A stretch of DNA of 42,066 nucleotides, taken from Nitrososphaeraceae archaeon. GTDB taxonomy: Archaea; Thermoproteota; Nitrososphaeria; Nitrososphaerales; Nitrososphaeraceae. The position numbers and the translations under genes are program-made. Each line of letters starts with the position of its first letter. Within the stretch, counting starts at the first letter, position 1. The notes beneath the pieces were generated by a model that saw nothing but the letters and a program-made list of their open reading frames with translations, made no database searches and had not been told where the DNA came from. The stretch covers positions 1 to 42,066 of the forward strand of contig JAICFW010000104.1 in NCBI GenBank assembly GCA_025923455.1, given 5' to 3'. This document shows positions 1-7,585 of the stretch, piece after piece.

Positions 1-260
1 GAAGTGGGAAGCAATCTGCCAACCGCACTAATTACACCGACAGTTAACGAACCTGACAATCCAAATGGATTTCCTATTGCCACGGCTGTATCTCCAACTA
101 GTGGTAAAGAGTTGCTTAGAGCCAAGGGATGTACATCGGTTTCCTTAGGATTCAATATCTTTAAGACGGCTAGATCACTGAAAGGATCGTTACCAACCAA
201 TGTTGCTTCATATGCATTGCCATTAAGGAATGTTACAATGTATTCATTTTTCAGAACTTC
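1..260 (-). pseudogene. HtrA/DegP-like S1C serine protease remnant, 5'-truncated, cut by window edge
   Basis: The minus strand is open from 260 to the window edge and encodes a clear HtrA core: EYIVTFLNGN, then DPFSDLAVLKI (the catalytic Asp segment), then AIGNPFGLSGSLTVGVISAV and GRLLPT. The segment that should precede it, carrying the catalytic His (TNxHV type), is absent. A TAG at 261-263 closes the frame, there is no ATG, GTG or TTG before the conserved part, and none of the three minus frames between 261 and 498 encodes a His motif. The Ser region (GNSGGP) and any PDZ domain would lie outside the window. Active HtrA enzymes are envelope quality-control proteases; this copy looks like a decayed remnant. 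A sequencing or assembly frameshift is the alternative. The plus-strand 97-aa ORF here is its shadow. Confidence 0.7.
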
Positions 261-498
261 CTATAATTGCTATTATTTTTGCTACATGACTCATTGATGT
301 TTTATAGTATTGATCCTAATTAATTTCCTTCTATCCTGATCCATTTTAGCTTGACTGTAAGTCTTAATGATGTTACCTAGAAAATATTGTATGTCGTTTG
401 AGTGCAAATTCTCTAATTAAGTTGCGATTGAAAATAATCTCAAAGATGAATCAAATGATGATCGACTAAAGGAAATATTCATCATATCAATTAACTAT

Positions 499-1110
499 TT
501 AGGTTGTTAGGTTAAGGTTTACTTGTGGTACTATACTCCTAGTCTGTGCTGAAGCTTCGTATTGAGGGTACTGTTCATAACCCCAAGCTTTAGCACCAAG
601 AAATCCATTTTCGTTAAATACGTTATTTGGGAAGGTTCTAATGTGAAGGTTAAAGTCTCTTACGCCATCATTGTACGCAGTTCTACTAACAGCGATTCTG
701 TTTTCAGTACCGGCCAATTCATCCATTAATCTTGTCACAGTAGCATCAGATTTTAGCTCCGGATATGCTTCATATGTTAATATGATCTTGCTAAGTGTAG
801 CTTCTAATTGATTGCTCAAGTTAACACGTTGTGCTGCATCTGGAGTTTGCATCCATTGCGATCTAAGCTTGGTAATGTCCTCTAATGTTTGACGTTCAAA
901 CTGCATATAGCCCTTTACTGATGATACCAAGTTAGGGATTAGATCATACCTCCTTTGAAGCTGGGTGTCCACATCTGCAGCACGTTTCTTAACCGACTCA
1001 TCTCTAGACTGCACACCATTAAAGCCAGAAATATAAATAGAATACAGACTTACTATAATAATAATTATTAATGCGGCGATTCCAATGCCAACTTTAATCC
1101 CCGTTCTCAT
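499..1110 (-). CDS. lemA: LemA family membrane protein
   Basis: A 203-residue protein of typical LemA length. An N-terminal membrane segment lies at about residues 6-28 (GIAALIIIIIVSLYSIYI), followed by the LemA helical bundle with the diagnostic stretch QRRYDLIPNLVSSVKGYMQF and the C-terminal signature FNLHIRTFPNNVF. The N-terminus probably stays cytoplasmic-side anchored with the helical domain outside, as in other LemA proteins; this orientation is family knowledge. Its biochemical role is unknown. LemA is very often paired with TPM-domain proteins, and here the TPM gene lies 81 bp upstream on the same strand, so the two are probably cotranscribed and act together at the membrane. The ATG start at 1110 places the membrane segment right at the N-terminus. 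Confidence 0.93.
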   Translation of the reverse strand: MRTGIKVGIGIAALIIIIIVSLYSIYISGFNGVQSRDESVKKRAADVDTQLQRRYDLIPNLVSSVKGYMQFERQTLEDITKLRSQWMQTPDAAQRVNLSNQLEATLSKIILTYEAYPELKSDATVTRLMDELAGTENRIAVSRTAYNDGVRDFNLHIRTFPNNVFNENGFLGAKAWGYEQYPQYEASAQTRSIVPQVNLNLTT

Positions 1111-1191
1111 ATCAAATCACAATAACTTTATTTCAATATGAGCAGCACCTTATTAAATCCACTGGATAGATGTGGAAAATCACAGTTATAG

Positions 1192-2082
1192 CTACCTACC
1201 TGCGCCACCTCCACCAGAGGAGCCTCCTCCTCGACCATAATTACCACCACCGCCGGATCCTCTTGAGAAACCGCCGCCACCTCCTGCCCAACCTAGACCA
1301 CCCAATAAACCTCCCCAACCAAATCCGCTGCCACCTAAATCATTACCACTCTGTCCTCTCGATCCAAATCTCCTTCTTCTGCCTAGATAGAAAATGACGG
1401 CAATAATCACGAAAAAAACTAGCATCAACATCATTACTTCCCAACCACTTTCACTTTCACGTGGTTCATACTCTTGGTAAATCTGATTCTGATTTTTATA
1501 ACCAATCTTCTCGCCAATTGCTATTACCGTTGTTAAGAAAGCTTCACCTAAGACATCAGGATTCTTGGTAGCTTCAAAATTTTGTCTTGCTGGAACAAGA
1601 TATGAATCCAAAATCGCACCTGCAGTGCCGTCTGTGATATTTCCTTCCATTCCCCTGCCCACTTCAATGCGCATCGATCCGCCCCCAGAATCGCGTTGCA
1701 GTGAATATAAAACTAAAACACCATTATCCTTATCCTTCTTTCCTATACCTTTTATTCCATCCAAAGTAACTTCATTAAAAATATAATTGGCAAGAGTATC
1801 TCTGTCCGGAATCTCTTGATTGTCTTTCTTTATCCCATGCCCAATAAAACCTGGGATAGTAAATATTACTACTTCAGCAGAGGTTTGAGCATCCATACCT
1901 CTAAGATAATCTTCAATCAAATCCTTGTATTTTGAATTTATCAAGTTGGCATTATCATATACATATTGTGGTCTAATACCGTATGACGGTTGAGAAACAA
2001 GAGAGAATAAAAGAATCGTAATTAATGTGGATGCTATGCATAATTTATCGAGATTAAAAAGGCCATACAAGTTGAGTAACAT
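1192..2082 (-). CDS. TPM-domain (YgcG-type) membrane protein with Gly-rich tail
   Basis: A 296-residue protein. Residues about 13-35 form a signal peptide or membrane anchor (ASTLITILLFSLVSQPSYG). A TPM domain spans about 36-200, with the typical opening YVYDNANLINS and the core GVLVLYSLQRDSGGGSMRIEVGRGMEG. A second membrane segment lies at about 215-233 (VMMLMLVFFVIIAVIFYL), followed by RRRRF and a Gly/Ser-rich tail (GGGGFSRGSGGGGNYGRGGG). This order is standard for YgcG-like proteins. TPM domains have been linked to phosphatase activity in plants and to photosystem repair, but no activity is established for archaeal members. It is the upstream partner of lemA. The plus ORFs at 1170 and 1565 are shadows. 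Confidence 0.9.
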   Translation of the reverse strand: MLLNLYGLFNLDKLCIASTLITILLFSLVSQPSYGIRPQYVYDNANLINSKYKDLIEDYLRGMDAQTSAEVVIFTIPGFIGHGIKKDNQEIPDRDTLANYIFNEVTLDGIKGIGKKDKDNGVLVLYSLQRDSGGGSMRIEVGRGMEGNITDGTAGAILDSYLVPARQNFEATKNPDVLGEAFLTTVIAIGEKIGYKNQNQIYQEYEPRESESGWEVMMLMLVFFVIIAVIFYLGRRRRFGSRGQSGNDLGGSGFGWGGLLGGLGWAGGGGGFSRGSGGGGNYGRGGGSSGGGGAGR

Positions 2083-2305
2083 TAGAACCAGTTATTTACA
2101 AACATTTTGTTTTTTGTTCATTTAAAATATTATTCACTAGGATTATAATCCAATCTAATTATTGAAACCAGGAATTATAACTATTGGTATTAGTAGTCAA
2201 GCATTAAAATTTGAGATCTTAAAATTCAAACACTAGATGTGGAATTTGGCGTAACAGGTTACCTAATATATGGTATAGAATAATCCATTTTCAAGATCGA
2301 TTAGT

Positions 2306-3730
2306 TTGGGAACAGTCACTGTAATGAAATTTGGGGGTAGTACGCTAGGGGAGGACGGTGTATGCATAGACAAAATAATTCAAAGAATAAGTAATAAGAT
2401 AGAAGGTCAAAAAAAGGTAGTTGCTGTATTTTCCGCACCTTTGATTCGATATAGAGATAAACTAAGTTCGATGACTGATGTGGCTATGCACATTGGAAAG
2501 AACTATGCTCAATCAAATCCAATAGAGATCGATGTTTTACGTGAGATATATGAAAACATTGCATCAAATAATCTTTCTGAGGAGTACCGAAAGAAATTTT
2601 CTAATGATATTAATAAATTTCATAAAGAAGTCATTGTTTCGTTAAAACAGGCCGCAGAAAATCGAAGATTTGTTGACGTTACCAGATCAAGGACCCTTGC
2701 TTATAGTGGAGAGATACCAATGTCATATCTAATGGACTATGTTTTAAGAAGCAAGAAAATAAAGTCTGACCATGTAGACATTGAGCAATGGCCTATTATC
2801 ACCGATGATAACTTTGAAGCTGCAAATTTTTTGATTGAAGAATCAAAGCAAAAATCAAGGCATTTCTGTGAATTAATAGAAAAAAATAGTGTAGTGACCA
2901 TAGGAGGTTTCATTGGAAAAACAACCGACGGACTAGAAACGACCTATGAAAGAGGAGGTTCAGATAGATCTGCAGCAGATGTTGCTATATTGCTGAACGA
3001 AAAATACAAAACAGAATTAGATTTTGAAAAGGATAATGCTGTACTGAGTGCAGATCCAAAAATAGTAAAGAAAGAATTGGATAGTATCAAATTTCTTTCT
3101 TATAATGAAGCAAGGTTAGCCGGTATGTTTGGAATGAAAATACTTGATCCTCTGGCAATCAAGGAAATTGATAATAACAATATGGATATACCTATCGTAA
3201 TTACAAACTTGAATGACCCTTCCAATACAACAACGATATCAAAAATTTCTGCCGACCAATCAGACAATCTTGTTAAGATTGTTACTGGAAAGAGAAATTG
3301 CGCCATAGTAAGGATGGAGACTATAGCAGCCTCACATTTATTGGCATCGCTTGAAAGCTACAAGCAATATCATGATTTTCTCAAGCTATCGCCATATAAG
3401 AAAGACGGAACTGAAATCACTAGGATCCTATTCCTCGATGGAGACTATGTTCGGCGAAATGAGCATTATTTCAAGGCTTATTATCCGAAAACGGAGATAG
3501 TGTATGACAGAGGTGTTGTTACTCTAATTGGGGATAATATGTGGAAAATGCCTAAAATTGCTTCAACTACGAGCAGCACGGTAGGTGAGCATGGAATTAA
3601 TATTTTGAATTTGGATGCACAAGAAGAGACTTCACGTATCCTAATTATTGTGGATGATTCCAAGGTGGCTGATGCAATTAGGGCAATACACGATAAGAGA
3701 AACAGAATTGATCGGAATGAAATTCAATGA
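2306..3730 (+). CDS. lysC: aspartate kinase
   Basis: Catalyses ATP-dependent phosphorylation of aspartate, the entry step to lysine, threonine and methionine. The kinase motif MKFGGSTLGEDGV lies at residues 7-19, ERGGSDRSAADVAILL at 215-230 and SADPKIV at 248-254. Two C-terminal ACT-type regulatory regions follow at about 322-390 and 401-465 (second one DRGVVTLIGDNMWKMP), so feedback control by an end-product amino acid is likely. The track start is TTG at 2306; ATG at 2324 gives the family-typical MKFGGS start and is equally plausible. A TATA-like stretch (taatatatgg, about 2265-2274) allows either. The stop overlaps the start of ilvE by 4 bp, implying translational coupling. Confidence 0.93.
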   Translation: MGTVTVMKFGGSTLGEDGVCIDKIIQRISNKIEGQKKVVAVFSAPLIRYRDKLSSMTDVAMHIGKNYAQSNPIEIDVLREIYENIASNNLSEEYRKKFSNDINKFHKEVIVSLKQAAENRRFVDVTRSRTLAYSGEIPMSYLMDYVLRSKKIKSDHVDIEQWPIITDDNFEAANFLIEESKQKSRHFCELIEKNSVVTIGGFIGKTTDGLETTYERGGSDRSAADVAILLNEKYKTELDFEKDNAVLSADPKIVKKELDSIKFLSYNEARLAGMFGMKILDPLAIKEIDNNNMDIPIVITNLNDPSNTTTISKISADQSDNLVKIVTGKRNCAIVRMETIAASHLLASLESYKQYHDFLKLSPYKKDGTEITRILFLDGDYVRRNEHYFKAYYPKTEIVYDRGVVTLIGDNMWKMPKIASTTSSTVGEHGINILNLDAQEETSRILIIVDDSKVADAIRAIHDKRNRIDRNEIQ

Positions 3731-4641
3731 ATGATAAAGGTAAGATATGGATGGATGGAAAGTTCGTTGAGTGGAATAATGCAAGAATTCACATTCTCAC
3801 ACACGCAATGCACTACGGGACTGCAGTGTTTGAAGGTATCCGCTGCTATGATACAAAAAATGGCCCAGCTATTTTTCGATTAGAGGATCATGTCAGGAGG
3901 CTTGCTAACAGTTGTAAAATGTATCATATGACTTTACAATTTTCAGAGAAAGATCTTGCGGATGCGATAGTTGAAACTATCAGGATTAATAATGCCAGGC
4001 ATTGCTACATAAGACCAATATGCTATTATGGGTATGGGAAAATGGGAGTCAATCCTTTACCTAACAAAGTATCAGCATCTATTGCTCTGTGGGATTGGGA
4101 AGACCACGTAAAAACTGAGGAAAACAAAGGCATGAGAGTTATTGTTTCATCTTGGGCGAGAATAGATTCAAGAAGCCTACCAATGCATGCTAAGGCTACA
4201 GCGAATTATGCAAATTCAGCGCTAGCTCGAATAGAGGCGATAAACTCAGGGGTTGACGAAGCAATCATGCTAAATATCAGTGGAATGGTGGTAGAAGGAA
4301 CCGCCGAGAATATTTTTATTGTAAGAGATAACACTCTCATTACACCTCCCCTTACATCAGGTGCATTGGATGGAATAACCCGATCAACCGTATTATCGAT
4401 TGCAGAGCACATGGGTATTAGCTTTCAGATTTGCGATATATCACGAGATGAGTTGTATTATGCTGATGAAGTATTCTTAACTGGAACAGCTGCTGAAATT
4501 AAATCCATAGGAGAAATTGATAAGATAATCATTGCTAATGGAAAGGTAGGGAAAATTGCTACACAATTAAAAAGCATTTACTATCAAATAGTACATGGAG
4601 ACATTGAAAAATTCGATAAATGGCTTACATACGTCAATTGA
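3727..4641 (+). CDS. ilvE: branched-chain amino acid aminotransferase (PLP fold type IV)
   Basis: Transfers the amino group between glutamate and the branched-chain 2-oxo acids, the last step of Leu, Ile and Val synthesis. The 304-residue length matches IlvE. The N-terminal IWMDGKFVEWNNARIHILTH and YGTAVFEGIRCY are characteristic. The PLP lysine is K156 in LPMHAKATANY, and EGTAENIFIV and LTGTAAEIKSI line the cofactor phosphate site. The ATG lies inside the end of the aspartate kinase gene (ATGA overlap), so the two are coexpressed. Class IV members also include D-amino acid and aminodeoxychorismate enzymes; the full IlvE-type N-terminus favours the branched-chain enzyme. It converges with pyrB 85 bp away. 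Confidence 0.93.
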   Translation: MNDKGKIWMDGKFVEWNNARIHILTHAMHYGTAVFEGIRCYDTKNGPAIFRLEDHVRRLANSCKMYHMTLQFSEKDLADAIVETIRINNARHCYIRPICYYGYGKMGVNPLPNKVSASIALWDWEDHVKTEENKGMRVIVSSWARIDSRSLPMHAKATANYANSALARIEAINSGVDEAIMLNISGMVVEGTAENIFIVRDNTLITPPLTSGALDGITRSTVLSIAEHMGISFQICDISRDELYYADEVFLTGTAAEIKSIGEIDKIIIANGKVGKIATQLKSIYYQIVHGDIEKFDKWLTYVN

Positions 4642-4652
4642 TTGAAAAAAGA

Positions 4653-4677
4653 TTTATTTCATCTTCATTTTGTTATT
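4653..4677 (+). terminator. T-rich archaeal-type terminator after ilvE
   Basis: Shortly after the ilvE stop, several short T-runs follow one another (atttatttcatcttcatttt). Archaeal RNA polymerase terminates at such T-rich stretches without a hairpin. Position alone supports this. Confidence 0.4.
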
Positions 4678-4726
4678 AAATAAATTACCGAATTTCAAGA
4701 AAATAGCACGTTCTAGACAAAAATTC

Positions 4727-5665
4727 TCAGAGTGGAGATTCATTTAAAATCAAAGCGAGAAGTGCGGATCTTAGATCTTTACCATAGGAGGCCTGCTTAA
4801 AGTAGATCGCATTAGTTTTACTATCAACATCTTGTGATATTTCGTCTATCCTGGGTAAAGGATGCATGATAGCAATATCAGATTTAAATTGTTTCAGAAT
4901 GTTACTATCAATTGTATATGCTCCTTTGACCTTTTCATATTCTTGAGGATCAGAAAACCTTTCTTTTTGAATTCTTGTAACGTATAAGATGTCTGCATCC
5001 CGAAACACCTTTTCACTCATCTCGACCAATTCTACAATTTTCATCTTATTTTTCAGTCCATAGATAGACTCTTGTCTAATTTGCAGTGTTGGTGGAGAAA
5101 CCAGAATGATTTCTACATCATAATTTGAAAGTCCGTACAATAAAGAGTAAATGGTTCGTCCGTATTTCAAGTCGCCCAAAATGCAAATTTTTAATCCATC
5201 AATTTTCTTTTTTTCTCTGATCATAGTGTATAAATCAAGCATTGCTTGTGTTGGATGTTCTTCACTTCCACTTCCTCCATTAATTATCGGATGATCAGAA
5301 ATCTCTGCGGCAAATTTACTTGACCCGTCAAGTTGGTGTCGAAGGATTATGATATCTGAATAAAGATCCATTACCCGTACTGTATCTTGCAGACTTTCAC
5401 CTTTTTCAATTGAAGATGATTTCAGATCAGATATCCCAATAGAACTACCGCCTATCGATGCCATTGCTGCCTCAAAACTCATTCTAGTGCGAGTACTTGG
5501 CTCATAAAACAGATATCCCATTATTCTGGCTTTTCCCAATTCATCTTTTTCTTTAGGACTAAGTTTCTTCATCTCGTCGGTTTTTTTAAACAAGTATTCT
5601 AGGTCATCCCTTTGAAAATCCTTAATGGAAACAACGTCTCGATTAAAGAATCTATTATTCTTCAT
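4727..5665 (-). CDS. pyrB: aspartate carbamoyltransferase, catalytic chain
   Basis: Condenses carbamoyl phosphate with aspartate in pyrimidine synthesis. The carbamoyl-phosphate motif STRTRMSF is at residues 57-64, HQLDGSSKF at 111-119, the HPTQ motif at 138-141 (EEHPTQAMLDLYTM), and the aspartate-loop HPLPRIDEI near 267-275. The length of 312 matches the family. The regulatory chain gene pyrI, usually adjacent in archaea, is not here: only 85 bp separate the pyrB stop from ilvE, and the upstream neighbour is a plus-strand secreted protein. Either pyrI is elsewhere or the enzyme works without it. The minus-strand leader has AT-rich sequence (gttttatcataat) about 25 nt before ATG that could be its TATA box. 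Confidence 0.95.
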   Translation of the reverse strand: MKNNRFFNRDVVSIKDFQRDDLEYLFKKTDEMKKLSPKEKDELGKARIMGYLFYEPSTRTRMSFEAAMASIGGSSIGISDLKSSSIEKGESLQDTVRVMDLYSDIIILRHQLDGSSKFAAEISDHPIINGGSGSEEHPTQAMLDLYTMIREKKKIDGLKICILGDLKYGRTIYSLLYGLSNYDVEIILVSPPTLQIRQESIYGLKNKMKIVELVEMSEKVFRDADILYVTRIQKERFSDPQEYEKVKGAYTIDSNILKQFKSDIAIMHPLPRIDEISQDVDSKTNAIYFKQASYGKDLRSALLALILNESPL

Positions 5666-5786
5666 TGATTGACACTATCATATTATGATAAAACCCCCTT
5701 TACAAAAAGATTCTTATCAAAAGTGCAACTAATTCTATAATTTTCTATATAGCATATATTAGTGACTTTTCAATAAAAATTGCAGT

Positions 5787-6713
5787 TTGAATAAGAGTGA
5801 GCTAACTCTGACCTTTGTTTTAATGACGTCATTCTTATTATCAGTCCAAAACGAGAATGTGATTACGTTTGGTCAACCTAATGATACAACGATTAGCTCT
5901 CATTCAAATTTGACTGTCCCGCTAAATAATAGTAGCATATTAGATACTAAATCAACGACTCAATTTCCCAATATGGCTGAACATCAAAACTCCTCCGTCA
6001 AGACTGTTACCTATACGCCAAAGTTTGTGTGCGGTAATGTCACTGCTAGTGAAGGTCCTGTAAGACCAGGACACTACGATACTGATATAAGCATCCTTAA
6101 CAAGCAAGTATACCCAATAAAATTATTTATGAATGTCATACCAAATGATGGTAAATCTTCTAATTCAATCATCAAGGTTCTTGAAGCTGAAAGCGCCATC
6201 GGGATCACATGTAGAGATATTCTTCCATTAGTTACTGACAGTAAGAACTTAACAGAGGGATTTGTGTTGCTGACCTTACCTATCAGTGGCAATATGATTA
6301 ATGCATTCCCTGATCCTAACAATCCAGAGGCATCAATATTAAGATCCATTGATGAATTACAAGCAAATTTGGTTGATGTACAAGTTTTCTATACCGCAAA
6401 TGCGCTTCCTCAACTTCCTAATGAAGTGATATTTAACAAAATTGAATTTAGAATATTAAGTGATCCCAGTGGAAAAATACCTCAAGCATTTTTGAGCAAG
6501 CTGTTAGAAGTCACTCTAACCTCTGATGCTGATCAGGTTTACGACCAAGTGCAACGGGTTAAGTCTCTATTAGAGGATAGATTCAGCCTGTCGGTTTCTG
6601 AAACGAACGCTATTAATATTCAAATTGAGAAATCTGAAATAGATAGCCTTTTTACCAAAGATGATCATGCAATATCTTCATCACGTCTAAATCCTAACAT
6701 ATACTTTAGGTGA
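5787..6713 (+). CDS. secreted protein of unknown function
   Basis: A 308-residue protein starting with TTG; residues about 7-20 (LTLTFVLMTSFLLSV) form an uncleaved or cleavable export signal, so it is probably extracellular. After a low-complexity Ser/Thr/Asn-rich linker (about 30-75), a beta-rich module begins at YTPKFVCGNVTASEGPVRPG and HYDTDISILNKQ, a pattern I associate with archaeal and bacterial exported proteins that carry a KFVCG...GxYxTxI motif; no function is known to me. Two cysteines (KFVCG and GITCRDI) may form a disulfide. The C-terminal third (about 205-300) is charged and helical. It converges with aIF6 with 18 bp between stops. No enzymatic motif was recognised. Confidence 0.75.
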   Translation: MNKSELTLTFVLMTSFLLSVQNENVITFGQPNDTTISSHSNLTVPLNNSSILDTKSTTQFPNMAEHQNSSVKTVTYTPKFVCGNVTASEGPVRPGHYDTDISILNKQVYPIKLFMNVIPNDGKSSNSIIKVLEAESAIGITCRDILPLVTDSKNLTEGFVLLTLPISGNMINAFPDPNNPEASILRSIDELQANLVDVQVFYTANALPQLPNEVIFNKIEFRILSDPSGKIPQAFLSKLLEVTLTSDADQVYDQVQRVKSLLEDRFSLSVSETNAINIQIEKSEIDSLFTKDDHAISSSRLNPNIYFR

Positions 6714-6731
6714 AATTAAGAGTAAAAAGTA

Positions 6732-7397
6732 TCACACCTTTAATGCCCTACTAATCATTATCAGTTCCGGTCCAGTTGTCAAACTACCTACTATCACTGA
6801 GCTGAAGTTGGCTATTATTCCTGATGACAAAAAAGGCGATCCTCCATTGACTGTAGCAGGTTCTGCCTCAATTTGGAGTATTTCAGATATTCTGCTAATT
6901 TCGGCATCATTAGCGTTTGGATGAACAATAGCCCCAGCGTTTGTGGCCACAACCATTGAGCCAACTTGGACGAAACCTCCAATTGACATTCTTTGAATTG
7001 GCACACCAAGAGTATCCTTAATATCTTGATCGACCGCCTCGCCAAACAGGTCCGAAACTATTGCTCCCTTATCATTAGCAGATATTAAGTTACCAATCGC
7101 AGTAAATTTGCTCTTTAATCGTTCTACATTTAATCCTGTCTGCTTAAGTATTTGTATCTCTTCATCTGAAACCGTTGATGGTAACAATATTCCATTGTTA
7201 TTCATAACTGTCATTGGTCCCATCAACCTGGTCCCTGCTATTGAAACATAAATTATTTCTTCAACATCCAAGTACTCTTTCAGTTTTTTAGTCTTTGTCT
7301 CCGCAAACCCAAACGGTAGCAAAAGCGTTTTATCGTTGCACCGTGTAAATAAACCTACGTTTGGACTCCTATAGACATCATATTTGTGGATCACCAA
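6732..7397 (-). CDS. eif6: translation initiation factor 6 (anti-association factor)
   Basis: Archaeal aIF6 binds the large ribosomal subunit and blocks premature joining of the small subunit. The 221-residue length and the five-fold pseudo-symmetric repeats typical of IF6 are visible, with repeats beginning around SPNVGLFTRCNDKTLLLP, GTRLMGPMTVMNNNGILLP, NLISANDKGAIVS and GSMVVATNAGAIVHPNA. The start is TTG at 7397 (TTG-GTG-ATC); GTG at 7394 is an alternative. In many archaea eif6 sits in a cluster with L39e, L31e and L18a; none of these is next to it here. It is flanked downstream by a convergent secreted-protein gene. Confidence 0.95.
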   Translation of the reverse strand: MVIHKYDVYRSPNVGLFTRCNDKTLLLPFGFAETKTKKLKEYLDVEEIIYVSIAGTRLMGPMTVMNNNGILLPSTVSDEEIQILKQTGLNVERLKSKFTAIGNLISANDKGAIVSDLFGEAVDQDIKDTLGVPIQRMSIGGFVQVGSMVVATNAGAIVHPNANDAEISRISEILQIEAEPATVNGGSPFLSSGIIANFSSVIVGSLTTGPELIMISRALKV

Positions 7398-7538
7398 ATA
7401 TTTGAACTCTCCATCATGTGCACATCATATGGCAATATTTCTCTTATGATCGACTGAGATAAGAAATTATCTACTAAAGCTTAATTAATGACCCTGTAAT
7501 TTCTGGACATAATATAACGCTTGATTCTTTCTATTTGT

Positions 7539-7573
7539 CAAAAAAATTTCAAATTCGCCAAAAATAAAAAAAG
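7539..7573 (-). terminator. T-rich terminator after nrdJ
   Basis: Just beyond the nrdJ stop, the minus strand reads two strong T-runs (tctttttttattttt and gaaatttttttg). This is the typical hairpin-independent archaeal termination signal. Confidence 0.55.
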
Positions 7574-7585
7574 ACGGACCTTTGG

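Noticed and set aside
4-297. 97-aa plus ORF at the left edge
   Set aside because: It is the antisense shadow of the HtrA fragment on the minus strand.
1170-1397. 75-aa His/Leu-rich plus ORF
   Set aside because: Shadow of the Gly-rich tail of the TPM protein; composition explained by complement of Gly codons.
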